64,000 nt of DNA from Planctomycetota bacterium (GTDB lineage Bacteria; Planctomycetota; Planctomycetia; Pirellulales; PNKZ01): assembly GCA_018242585.1 (NCBI GenBank), contig JAFEBQ010000026.1, forward strand, positions 79,527 through 143,526. Reading direction: 5' to 3'. Positions 46,526 through 54,698 of this stretch are shown here, one piece after another (position 1 is the stretch's first letter; every line of letters starts with the position of its first letter). A program made the position numbers and the translations under genes. The notes below the pieces were generated by a model that made no database searches, had not been told where the DNA came from, and worked only from the letters and a program-made list of their open reading frames with translations.

Positions 46526-47449
46526 ATGCAGCGCGATTACCGGCAACTTGAATGGGATGACCGGCTGGCCGACGATTGCCGCCAACTGGTCCGCTTGGCC
46601 ATTCGCGAGGATCTCGATCGGTTCTACGATTGGACCACGGTTGCCCTGGTGCCGGAAGGGGCCGAGGCGCGGGCCCAGGTCGTTGCTCGCCGCCCAGGCG
46701 TGATCGCCGGCGTCGAGGCAGCCCGGCTCACCTTAGCCGAGTACGATCCGCGGGCCGTCTGGCAGGCGCGCGTGGCCGACGGCGGAGCAGTCAGGGCAGG
46801 GGACGTCATAGCCGAAATGTCGGGCGCTGCCCGCAGCTTGCTCACGGCCGAGCGGCCCATTCTGAACATCATCGGTCACCTGTCGGGCATTGCCACGTTG
46901 ACTGCGCAATACGTCGAGGCCGTGGCGGGGACCAAGACGCGGATTTACGACACGCGCAAGACGACGCCCGGCTGGCGGCGGCTCGAAAAGTTCGCCGTGC
47001 GCTGCGGCGGCGGATACAACCATCGGATCGGTTTGTTCGACGGCGTGTTGATCAAGGATAACCACTTGGCATTTGGAAGCGAGGCACAAACGGGCGCTCG
47101 CTTCACGCCGGCCGAGGCGGTCGCTCGAGCGAGGCAATTCGTCGCCTCACCCGGTTTGCCCGAAGGAAAGCCGTTGCTGGTCGAGCTCGAAGTCGACCGG
47201 ATCGAGCAGTTGCGCGAAGTGCTGCCCGCGGGGCCGGACATTGTGTTGTTGGACAACATGTCGCCGGAGCTGCTGACTCAATGCGTGGCGTTGCGCAACC
47301 AACTGGCGCTGGACGTCGAGTTGGAGGCTTCCGGGGGGATCAATCTGTCGACCGTGGCGGCCGTGGCGCGCTCGGGCGTCGACCGGATCAGCGCCGGGGC
47401 GCTCACTCATTCGGCCGCGTGGTTCGACGTCGGCCTCGACTGGCTCTAG
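46526..47449 (+). CDS. nadC: nicotinate-nucleotide pyrophosphorylase (carboxylating) NadC
   Basis: 307 residues from ATG 46526 (MQRDYRQLEWDD); the frame upstream runs through the repeat region and is not protein. It converts quinolinate and PRPP to nicotinate mononucleotide in de novo NAD synthesis. Motifs: AIREDLDRFYDWTTVALVP, AERPILNIIGHLSGIATLT, TRIYDTRKTTPGWRRLEKFAVRCGGGYNHR (substrate site with conserved Arg and Lys residues), GLFDGVLIKDNHL, LVELEVDRIEQLREVL and ELEASGGINLSTV. Full length. No nadA/nadB is nearby. Confidence 0.95.
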   Translation: MQRDYRQLEWDDRLADDCRQLVRLAIREDLDRFYDWTTVALVPEGAEARAQVVARRPGVIAGVEAARLTLAEYDPRAVWQARVADGGAVRAGDVIAEMSGAARSLLTAERPILNIIGHLSGIATLTAQYVEAVAGTKTRIYDTRKTTPGWRRLEKFAVRCGGGYNHRIGLFDGVLIKDNHLAFGSEAQTGARFTPAEAVARARQFVASPGLPEGKPLLVELEVDRIEQLREVLPAGPDIVLLDNMSPELLTQCVALRNQLALDVELEASGGINLSTVAAVARSGVDRISAGALTHSAAWFDVGLDWL

Positions 47450-47650
47450 ACCGCCGCCGCTCAAAGCGTCGCCCGTCGGGCCGGTTATATCGATTATGCC
47501 GGCTCGACCATCTCGTGCGCTGAAGCTCGACCAAGGGCATTTGCCCGCCGGGCTCGGCAACCTAGTTTTGTGTTGTGGCAAGGGGGAGTGGTGCGCGCGC
47601 ACCGGCTCCGAAACCCTTGGCCTGACAACCGTCTCCAACGAGCCGCAGCG

Positions 47651-48265
47651 ATGCGATTTCATCGAACTCCCGCCGGGCGAAACACGCGCCGCGTGCGCGA
47701 CGGCTTCACGCTTGTCGAAGCCACGGTGGCGATGGCGGTGATGAGCATCGCCAGTACGGCGGCCTTGCTGTCGATTGCCCAATCGTGCCAGACGGTCGAT
47801 AGCAGCGTGAATTCGCAGATCGCCCTGGGGCTCGCTCAGCAACTGCTCGACGAGCAGTGCGGCAAGATGTACATGGTGCCTGGTGACACGCCGACGGATA
47901 CGTACCTGGGGCCGAGTGCCGGCGAGGCGGCTTTGCCCGGACGGCAGTACAACGACATCGACGATTTCAATGGCGTGCTCTTGTCGCCGCCGACCGATTA
48001 TTGGGGCATTCCGCTGACGACCGACGACGGGGACGGCAGCACGCGCGATCCAGCCTTCAGTCTGGCGTCGGGATATCTCAACCGTTTCACGCAGAAAGCC
48101 ACGGTATCGTACGTCCAGGCGAACAGTCCCAGCACGCCGATCACCAACGGCACGACGACCTACTATCGGCTGACGCAGATTCAAATTTTGTACAACGATC
48201 CCAAGTTGGGACAGCAAACGCTGGCTTCGTTCTCAAGAGTATTCTCCTATGTGCCTGCGCCGTAA
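47651..48265 (+). CDS. prepilin-like protein (GspI/PulI-type position)
   Basis: 204 residues from ATG 47651. A type III prepilin signal: basic leader ending RRVRDG, cleavage after G18, then FTLVEA with Glu at +5, and a hydrophobic stretch TVAMAVMSIASTAALLSIAQ. The mature domain has Ser/Thr/Tyr-rich beta strands. First gene of the pilus/secretion cluster and overlaps the next start by 17 bases. It is a minor pseudopilin; the GspI-like role is inferred from order only. Processing needs a prepilin peptidase, which is not in this window. Confidence 0.85.
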   Translation: MRFHRTPAGRNTRRVRDGFTLVEATVAMAVMSIASTAALLSIAQSCQTVDSSVNSQIALGLAQQLLDEQCGKMYMVPGDTPTDTYLGPSAGEAALPGRQYNDIDDFNGVLLSPPTDYWGIPLTTDDGDGSTRDPAFSLASGYLNRFTQKATVSYVQANSPSTPITNGTTTYYRLTQIQILYNDPKLGQQTLASFSRVFSYVPAP

Positions 48266-49094
48266 TTTACGCGGCGCGCGGCCCATGGGCCGACGCCGAG
48301 GTTTGACGCTGGTCGAGTTGATGATTGCCGTCGCGATCATGACGATCATCGCCGGCACCATTTCGGCCGTGTCGATGGCCATGCAGCAAGCGTCGAACTA
48401 CACCTATGACCGCGGCACGGCCTTGCAGCACGGGCGCGTTGCGCTCGAGCGAATCAACCAGCAAATCGCCGGCGCATATACCGCGCCCGGTCACCCAGGC
48501 GTGGCGGTTTATGTCGAGACGCTGGGCACCTACCGCTATCCCGATACACTGTTGGTCTGGCGGCCGGCCGGCACGCCGGCCAACGTGAACGGCCCCCCGT
48601 TGATCAGCGAGGTTTACTTCTATTGCTTCGATCCCACCACGCCGGGCACGTTGATCGAGCTGACCGCGCCGAGCGACAACCGGACGATTCCGCTCGACGC
48701 CACGTTGCAGACGAGCACGTGGAAGACGGCGCTCGACGGCCTCAAGATGGCCTCGACCAGCAAGAAGACCACGCTGACCACGCTGCTGCGCACGGCGACC
48801 GTGACGGGCAGCGCGCCGAGTTCGATGTCCAAGACGCGCGGCGTCGTCCGCTTTGAACTGACCGTGACGCCGTCGCTGGCGAATATCACTTCCTACCAAG
48901 GGGGCAGCATCACCTGGGCAAACTTGCCTTGGCCGCAGGGGTTGTACTCGTCGCTGTTCGGCATGCGGCAAGTCTGGCTGCGGAGCGAATTGCAATTGAT
49001 GCCAGCCAGCAAAACGGGCCAGCAAGACACCAGCGGCCAATTGCCGATTCCAGTGTTCGGTTCCCAGGCCATTTACTCCTTGTTGACCCCATGA
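48249..49094 (+). CDS. prepilin-like protein (GspJ/PulJ-type)
   Basis: 281 residues. The start at 48249 overlaps the previous gene; an internal ATG (residue 13) is also possible. Prepilin signal GRRRG then LTLVELMIAVAIMTIIAGTISAVSMAM, cleavage after G18, with Glu at +5. The mature domain is long and beta-rich (ALERINQQIAGAYTAPGHPG, PDTLLVWRPAG), fitting the J-type minor pseudopilins, which are larger than I and H types. Its stop overlaps the next gene's ATG by four bases. Confidence 0.85.
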   Translation: MCLRRNLRGARPMGRRRGLTLVELMIAVAIMTIIAGTISAVSMAMQQASNYTYDRGTALQHGRVALERINQQIAGAYTAPGHPGVAVYVETLGTYRYPDTLLVWRPAGTPANVNGPPLISEVYFYCFDPTTPGTLIELTAPSDNRTIPLDATLQTSTWKTALDGLKMASTSKKTTLTTLLRTATVTGSAPSSMSKTRGVVRFELTVTPSLANITSYQGGSITWANLPWPQGLYSSLFGMRQVWLRSELQLMPASKTGQQDTSGQLPIPVFGSQAIYSLLTP

Positions 49095-50614
49095 ACGAGT
49101 TGAAGTTGGAAAACCTGACGACTACCGATGCGCTTCTCGAAGGGCCAGGTCGCCGACCGACCGGCCCGCGCGGCGGCTTTGCCACGATCATGGTCTTGTC
49201 GATGCTGGCCGTGGTGTTGACGGTTTCGTTTATCGCCCTGCGTTCCCAGACGACGCTGGTTTCGGTACAAGGCAACGCCAACCTCGATAATCTCTCGTCT
49301 CAGGCGGCATTGGCTGGATTCTCGATGGCGCTGCGCAAGATGAGCCAGACCGACTGGGGGGGCATGGACAGCAGCGTGAGTGGCACGCTGGCCACCAGCC
49401 AGTCGTTCGTCGCCCGGTACGCGACCGGCGATCCTACCCTGACGACGTCGAGCGCCAACTACAGCGACTATCCATATCGCGTGACGATCACGTCGGTGGG
49501 GACCGCGACCGATCCTGCGCGGCCCACCATTTCGGCCAAGCACACCGTGACCGCGGTGGTGCGGTTGATGCCCCGGCAAGTGCCAACCGATCCGACGGCC
49601 CTGACCACGGCGCTCAACTACACCGTCTACCAGACCGGGACCAGTACGTTCGAGCTGCAATTGCCGTGTCAAATCTCCGGCGATCTACGCATCCAGGGGA
49701 ACGTCCGCTTCTGCGACAGCTACCCGCCAAGCAACAGCGGCAATAGCCAGTATTTCTCCGACCTGAATGCGATGCGCTCGAACGGCTATGCCGACATGCG
49801 GCCGTTGACCGGCACGCTGTTCGTGCCCAGCAACCGCATCAATTCACCCACGGCGACCCTGATCACGTCGACGATGGGGGGATCGATTTCATACACCAGC
49901 TCGTCGTCAACGTCGAACTGGAGCTACCCGGGCACGATTGCCGCCTATCAGCTTTACCCTGGGGGACTGTACTACCAGGTTCCGGCATTGTCATCGACGC
50001 TGGCCAATACGACCCTGGCACCCGATCCCAAGACCAATCCCCTGGGGCTGTTTCAGCGTAGCGGCACGTTGACCATCAGCAGCAACGTCAACGTCACCGG
50101 GATGATCATTGCCTCGGGTGATGTCAACATCACCGGTCAGAACGTGACGTTGCAAGCGGCCTCGCTGCCGGCGCTCAGTGGCACGACCACACCCATTCAG
50201 TTGCCAGTGATGGTCAGTAACGGCAATTTGTACGTGGCGTCGCAAGCCAGCGCCACGGTGCGCGGCTTGATCGCGCTGTGGAGCAACTTTGACATCCAGC
50301 AGGGGAAATCATCAACCAAGTTCGACTTTCAAGGTCGGATGATCGTTGGTGGCGTGCAGGTCGAGGAACGAACCGATTGGCAACTCGGCAACACCTGGTG
50401 GAACTGGCTTTGGAACTGGTACAACGCCAGCAATGTCACCTATTATCCGATTTACTTGTCAGCCTTCGGCATGCAGCCGCAGCCGATTCTGACGATCCAG
50501 CCCGAGCAAAGTTCGGTAAACTATCAATGGAAAGACCAGTCGAACACGGTCTACGTCGCTTCGAGCTCCGACCCGGGGCTGCGGTGGACCGTGTTGAGCT
50601 GGACGATGAACTAG
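49091..50614 (+). CDS. GspK/PilX-like minor pilin-like protein
   Basis: 507 residues from ATG 49091 (ATGA overlap). After a 28-residue leader comes GGFATIMVLSMLAVVLTVSFIAL, a pilin-type N-terminus that lacks Glu at +5, as in GspK and PilX proteins that sit at the fibre tip. The large extracytoplasmic domain contains a parallel-beta-like stretch (LTISSNVNVTGMIIASGDVNITGQNVTL), reminiscent of bactofilin-like or DUF7305 segments, and a Trp-rich part (TWWNWLWNWYN). It is probably the tip or initiating subunit of the pseudopilus. Assignment is moderate. Confidence 0.8.
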   Translation: MNELKLENLTTTDALLEGPGRRPTGPRGGFATIMVLSMLAVVLTVSFIALRSQTTLVSVQGNANLDNLSSQAALAGFSMALRKMSQTDWGGMDSSVSGTLATSQSFVARYATGDPTLTTSSANYSDYPYRVTITSVGTATDPARPTISAKHTVTAVVRLMPRQVPTDPTALTTALNYTVYQTGTSTFELQLPCQISGDLRIQGNVRFCDSYPPSNSGNSQYFSDLNAMRSNGYADMRPLTGTLFVPSNRINSPTATLITSTMGGSISYTSSSSTSNWSYPGTIAAYQLYPGGLYYQVPALSSTLANTTLAPDPKTNPLGLFQRSGTLTISSNVNVTGMIIASGDVNITGQNVTLQAASLPALSGTTTPIQLPVMVSNGNLYVASQASATVRGLIALWSNFDIQQGKSSTKFDFQGRMIVGGVQVEERTDWQLGNTWWNWLWNWYNASNVTYYPIYLSAFGMQPQPILTIQPEQSSVNYQWKDQSNTVYVASSSDPGLRWTVLSWTMN

Positions 50615-50643
50615 CCGCCTCACCAGGGCAGAAGGAGTCTGAA

Positions 50644-50886
50644 ATGAGCCAAAACCGCACGTTTCGCCGGGGAAACTGGCTCCCCCTAGGATTGGTTTTC
50701 TGTGTGCTAGGGTTTTATGGCGTACTTTCGGCACAAGCGCCGCAAGTGAACCCTCCGTTCGCCAGCGCCATCGATCAGAACAACGAAATCATTTCGCAGC
50801 TCAAGGAAGTCAACCGTCAACTGCGCGAGCAGAATGCGCTGCTCCGCTCCGGACTACCTGTCACCATCGTCGAAAAGAAGAAGTAA
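50644..50886 (+). CDS. small exported or anchored protein within the pilin cluster
   Basis: 80 residues from ATG 50644, with a strong ribosome site (GAAGGAG, 7 bases upstream). A basic N-terminus (SQNRTFRRGNW) leads to one hydrophobic helix (LPLGLVFCVLGFYGVLSA), then a short coiled-coil-like segment (IDQNNEIISQLKEVNRQLREQNALLRSG) and a KKK end. It sits between the K-like and H-like pilin genes, 3 bases from the next ATG, so it is certainly part of the operon. No family recognised. It may be a signal-peptide-bearing periplasmic or a single-pass assembly factor. Confidence 0.78.
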   Translation: MSQNRTFRRGNWLPLGLVFCVLGFYGVLSAQAPQVNPPFASAIDQNNEIISQLKEVNRQLREQNALLRSGLPVTIVEKKK

Positions 50887-50889
50887 GTC

Positions 50890-51483
50890 ATGTTCAAGCG
50901 TCGCACGATTCCCGCGGGACTCACCTTGGTGGAAGTCGCCATGACGCTATTGATTTGCGCCATTCTGGCCGGCGTATTGATTGTCAGCGGCACGCCGCAA
51001 TTGGCCACCCAATTGCAGTCGGCGTGCCAGTTGGTGGCCGCCGACATGGCCCGGGCGCGGAGCCTGGCCGTGACCAATAACGACACCTATCGCTATACGT
51101 TCGACACGACCAACAACCTGTATTACCTCGAATACTCCGGCGCCAATAACACGCTGGCGACGCTCCCTTCGACGGCGTTTTACACCGGCCAGGACACGGC
51201 GACGCGGCAATATACGTTGCTGGGCAATCTGCCCGACACCAGCGCCAACGTCACCTTGTACGCAGTGGGAAGCAACGGCTCGACGCCGGCTCCTCGCACG
51301 CAAGTCGAGTTCGCCGCTTATGGCCAGACGACGCAAGTCGACGAGACGGTCATTTGGCTGACCACGGGCTCGGGCGCCGCGCAACTTTACCAATTTGTCC
51401 GCGTGAACCCGATCACCGGGCTGGCCACGGTCGAGGCTTTGCAAGCCACGGCTCCGTCGTCAGCCATTGTCAGTGGCAGCTGA
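50890..51483 (+). CDS. prepilin-like protein (GspH/FimT-type)
   Basis: 197 residues. Prepilin signal with leader MFKRRTIPAG, cleavage after G10, then LTLVEVAMTLLICAILAGVLIV with Glu at +5. The following LQSACQLVAADMARARSLAVTNNDTYRYTFD is the typical GspH/FimT continuation, in which a long helix leads into the globular beta domain. Together with the I-, J- and K-like genes it completes a minor pseudopilin set. The major pilin is not in the window and may lie beyond its end. Confidence 0.88.
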   Translation: MFKRRTIPAGLTLVEVAMTLLICAILAGVLIVSGTPQLATQLQSACQLVAADMARARSLAVTNNDTYRYTFDTTNNLYYLEYSGANNTLATLPSTAFYTGQDTATRQYTLLGNLPDTSANVTLYAVGSNGSTPAPRTQVEFAAYGQTTQVDETVIWLTTGSGAAQLYQFVRVNPITGLATVEALQATAPSSAIVSGS

Positions 51484-51536
51484 ACACTGTTCTGGCAGCC
51501 TGCCGCCAGTTGTTTTTCCGAAAAAGTTGAACGGTC

Positions 51537-52586
51537 ATGATTCGATTACTCACCAAGCGCCAATGCGGTTCGATCGGCATCGATCTGGGCACGCGCGCGC
51601 TCAAGCTGGTGCAATTGGATCATGACCGCGCTCAGATCGTCGACGCGGTTCGCTGGGATTTGCCATTCGATGCCCAGGGAGACGCGCGCGGCCAACTGGT
51701 CCGCGCCTTGCAACAAGCTCGCGAAGGGCGCAAATTCCGCGGCCGCGACGCGGTGATCTGCCTGGGAGCCAGCGAGTTGTTCGTGCAAAATGTCCGCGTG
51801 GCCAAGCCGGCGGCTGGCGGCGACATCGAACCCTCGGTCCATCAGGAGATGAGCGCGCGGTTGCCGTTTCCGGCCCAGGAAACCGAACTGCGATTCATCG
51901 AAGCCGCCGACGTGCGACAAGGCGACGCGGTTCGTCGCGAGGTGATTGTTACCGCTTGCCATCGACCGATCCTGGACGAGCGTCTGCAACTGATCGAGGA
52001 CGCTGGTTTCCGCCCGCGCGCGGTCGAGTTGGAAGCCAGCGCCTTGCTGCGCTGTTACGAATTGCAATATCGCCGCGACAACGATCGCGACCAGCGGGTG
52101 ATGTACGTCCACGTCGGCAATTCAAGCACGACGGTAATGATCGCCCGGAACGATGAAGTCTCGTTCTTGAAATATATCGATATCGGCGGTCGGCACTTCG
52201 ACGAGGCGCTGGCCCGCGGCTTGAAGATGACCGTGGCCGACGCCTGGGGCCTGCGACGTCACAATGGCGACCGGCGCGTCGATCAGCAGGATCCTGAAGT
52301 CGCGCGGAGCGTGAACGAAGCGGTTCGCCCCGTGCTGGAGCGCTTATTGGGTGAAGTCGCCCTGTGCATACGCTATCACAACGTCACCTTTCGCGGCCAG
52401 GCGCTGCAGCGCGTGGTGCTGGCGGGCGGCGAAGCGACCTCGGTGCTGGCCGAGCGGATGTCGACGGCGCTGAATGCCAAGTGTGAATTGGGAAACCCGC
52501 TGCGCAGTTTCGAGTCGACCCCGCTCGCCGGGCGTAACACGCAATGGGATGTGGCCATCGGCCTGGCGCTGAGGCCAACCGAATAG
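51537..52586 (+). CDS. pilM: pilus assembly protein PilM
   Basis: 349 residues. Actin-like ATPase of the type IV pilus inner-membrane platform. SIGIDLGTRALKLVQLD forms the first phosphate loop, ELEASALLRCYELQY and MYVHVGNSSTTVMIARNDEVSFLKYIDIGG the second phosphate region, and VVLAGGEATSVLAERMS the adenosine motif. It sits in the cytosol bound to the N-terminal tail of PilN. Full length for the family, and followed at once by pilN/O/P-like genes. Confidence 0.92.
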   Translation: MIRLLTKRQCGSIGIDLGTRALKLVQLDHDRAQIVDAVRWDLPFDAQGDARGQLVRALQQAREGRKFRGRDAVICLGASELFVQNVRVAKPAAGGDIEPSVHQEMSARLPFPAQETELRFIEAADVRQGDAVRREVIVTACHRPILDERLQLIEDAGFRPRAVELEASALLRCYELQYRRDNDRDQRVMYVHVGNSSTTVMIARNDEVSFLKYIDIGGRHFDEALARGLKMTVADAWGLRRHNGDRRVDQQDPEVARSVNEAVRPVLERLLGEVALCIRYHNVTFRGQALQRVVLAGGEATSVLAERMSTALNAKCELGNPLRSFESTPLAGRNTQWDVAIGLALRPTE

Positions 52587-52607
52587 CGGCGCGCGTTCCA
52601 GCGAATC

Positions 52608-53351
52608 ATGAGCACGAACATCAAACAAATCGATTTCCTGCCCGACCGCTACCGGCAGGTTGACGTGCAACGCCACTCGAAGTGGTGGCGGATGCTCGTG
52701 CTCGTTCTGTTTGGCGGCGCGATTTGCGCCACCCAGGTTGGGCAGATGTGCCAGCGACGCCAGGTGCAGGCTCAACTCGACGACGCCACGCTCCATTACC
52801 AAGCCGCCCAATTGGAAAGCCAGAAGCTCGCCAATATCCGCCAGACGCTGGTACCCCTGCGTGCGAAGGCGGAACTGCTTACGTACCTGCGCCACCCCTG
52901 GCCCCGCTCGCAGTTGCTGGCCTCGATCGCCGCGCCGTTGCCCAATGATGTGCTGCTGGAACGCGTGCGCTTTCAGCGCGAGCAGATTCGCACGGAACCC
53001 ACGGTGGCCGCGCCACCACCCCAGCCAGGCGTCGCGGCGGCTGACATGCGCACCCCCGTCGAACGCGACCTGGAAAAAGTTCGTGATGAAGCCGACCAGT
53101 CGCGCATCGTGATCTACCTGGAAGGGACGACGCGCGACGACGCCTCGCTGCACAACTACTTGAGCCTGCTGACACGCGAACCATTGCTGGCCGAAAACGA
53201 ATTGGCTTCGCTGGAACGGGACCAGGCGCATTTACGCTTTACCGTCCGAGTTCTAGTTCGCCCGGGTTACGGCCAACGGCGCGGGCCCGCCGGTCCGCGA
53301 CCAGCCGAGTCGACAGTCGGCGCGTTAAGTCCCCTGACGCCCAATCCCTAA
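52608..53351 (+). CDS. pilN: PilN-like assembly protein
   Basis: 247 residues, start 22 bp after pilM. The N-terminal IKQIDFLPDRYRQ stands where PilN has its INLLP motif that binds PilM. One membrane segment follows (WWRMLVLVLFGGAICATQV, about 24-42), then a coiled coil (RRQVQAQLDDATLHYQAAQLESQKLANIRQ) and a periplasmic ferredoxin-like domain with a Pro-rich insert (VAAPPPQPGVAA). It is larger than usual PilN (about 200) because of the insert and a Pro-rich tail. Confidence 0.85.
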   Translation: MSTNIKQIDFLPDRYRQVDVQRHSKWWRMLVLVLFGGAICATQVGQMCQRRQVQAQLDDATLHYQAAQLESQKLANIRQTLVPLRAKAELLTYLRHPWPRSQLLASIAAPLPNDVLLERVRFQREQIRTEPTVAAPPPQPGVAAADMRTPVERDLEKVRDEADQSRIVIYLEGTTRDDASLHNYLSLLTREPLLAENELASLERDQAHLRFTVRVLVRPGYGQRRGPAGPRPAESTVGALSPLTPNP

Positions 53352-53369
53352 CCGCATGCCGCCACGATC

Positions 53370-53918
53370 ATGTTCGATCGCCTGAAGAACAAAACCTGGC
53401 TGGTCACGATGCCCATCGCACTGGGGACGGTCGCTTACGTTTGGCTGCTCTTCCTGCCGGCTCAGCGCGAGGTGGCCGCCATGGGTACCGACATCCAGAA
53501 CAAACTGGCCTTCGCCATGACCGCCGACAAGCTGCGCGCCGAAATTCGCAGCGCCCAGGCCGAGCAAGCCGAAATCGAAACCTACGTCGCCGATTGGCAA
53601 GGTCCGTCAAGCAGCAGTGCCGACCTGGCCCAGGTGTTCTCACGCCTGGCCGACGCCATGCGCGACGCTGGCGTCGAGGCGACCCGCTTTACGCCTGACA
53701 GCCGAACTTCGCTGGCCCAGATGCAGCGCGTTTCGGTACGCATTGGTTGCCGGGGGAGCTATTCGCAATTGCTGCAGTTGCTAGCGGCCTGGGAGCGGTT
53801 GCCGGCGCGAATCTGGGTCGAGGATCTGAATATCCATCATGGCAGCGATGCCACCGCGAAGTTGGAATGCGAGGCAAACCTGGCAATCTTTGCCGTAAAT
53901 TCCGATCAGACTGAATAG
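53370..53918 (+). CDS. pilO: PilO-like assembly protein
   Basis: 182 residues. Single N-terminal membrane helix (WLVTMPIALGTVAYVWLLFLP), coiled coil (RAEIRSAQAEQAEIETYVADW), then a PilO/GspM-type ferredoxin-like domain (LAQVFSRLADAMRDAGVEATRF, then YSQLLQLLAAWERLPARIWVEDLNI). PilO pairs with PilN to join the cytosolic platform to the secretin through PilP. It is 18 bp downstream of the PilN-like gene. Confidence 0.87.
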   Translation: MFDRLKNKTWLVTMPIALGTVAYVWLLFLPAQREVAAMGTDIQNKLAFAMTADKLRAEIRSAQAEQAEIETYVADWQGPSSSSADLAQVFSRLADAMRDAGVEATRFTPDSRTSLAQMQRVSVRIGCRGSYSQLLQLLAAWERLPARIWVEDLNIHHGSDATAKLECEANLAIFAVNSDQTE

Positions 53919-53988
53919 GGAAACTTTTCTGGCCGATAACAGAAGAGCCCGCGTGGTATAGCGCCGCTGTGCTGCCGGGCCGTGTGAG

Positions 53989-54663
53989 ATGACCGTGTCA
54001 CTATCACGTTACGCCAACCAATTACAACGCGAGTTGAAGGCCAACCAGAAGAAGGCGGCCATGCTCGGACTGCTCGGCCTGGTGGCTGTGTGGTTCTGGC
54101 TGCCGTTGCTGATGCCGAAGAGCACTGCCGCTGCGGCACCCGCGCCGTCGCCAGTAGCCGCGGGGACTGCTCCGGCGCCGGCTTCGCCAATCAATCACGA
54201 CAACAAGGCGCCAACTTGGCGCTGGCAAGACCTGGACCAGTGGATGACCGCCGATTTGGAAACCAAGCCGTTCGTGTGGACCGAGGATCAAGGGCGCAAC
54301 CCGTTCGCCCTGGTCAAGCTGCCACCGAGTGAAACAGAAATTGCCGAGGCCCAGGCTAAAGCCGCCCAACAGGAACAGGCGGTTCAACAGAGCCGGTCGG
54401 TATGCACGCCACAAGAGTCAGGCCTGGAACTGAGCAGCACCATGATCGCGCGAGTGCGCAAGGCAACGATCAATGGCAAGACCTACCAGCTTGGCGACGA
54501 GGTGCCGGTCAGCCGGGCGATTGTCTTCACGCTCGTCGGCGTCGAAGTGGGGCATGTGGTTCTCGCCCGTGAAGGTAGTGAGTTTCCCTTGAAGATTCGC
54601 CGCAACACAATGACCAGCAACCAACCGACCGGCAAGCAGACCGCGGCGGCCCTAACGCCTTAA
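53989..54663 (+). CDS. PilP/GspB-like assembly protein
   Basis: 224 residues. A basic N-terminus, a membrane segment (AAMLGLLGLVAVWFWLPLLM, about 23-43), an Ala/Pro-rich linker, then a short RNPFALVKLPP motif as in PilP/GspB linkers and a C-terminal HR-like beta domain (LSSTMIARVRKATINGKTYQLGDEVP, then VFTLVGVEVGHVVLAREG). PilP is normally a lipoprotein; this one has a membrane helix and no lipobox, so it resembles GspB/GspC more. It links the inner-membrane platform to the secretin encoded next. Confidence 0.8.
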   Translation: MTVSLSRYANQLQRELKANQKKAAMLGLLGLVAVWFWLPLLMPKSTAAAAPAPSPVAAGTAPAPASPINHDNKAPTWRWQDLDQWMTADLETKPFVWTEDQGRNPFALVKLPPSETEIAEAQAKAAQQEQAVQQSRSVCTPQESGLELSSTMIARVRKATINGKTYQLGDEVPVSRAIVFTLVGVEVGHVVLAREGSEFPLKIRRNTMTSNQPTGKQTAAALTP

Positions 54664-54698
54664 CACCGCGGGGCGAACGCCCCCCTATTGCGTCACGG

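Noticed and set aside
47147-48217. 356-codon minus-strand frame across nadC and the first pilin gene
   Set aside because: It spans two clear plus-strand genes and their gap with no domain of its own.
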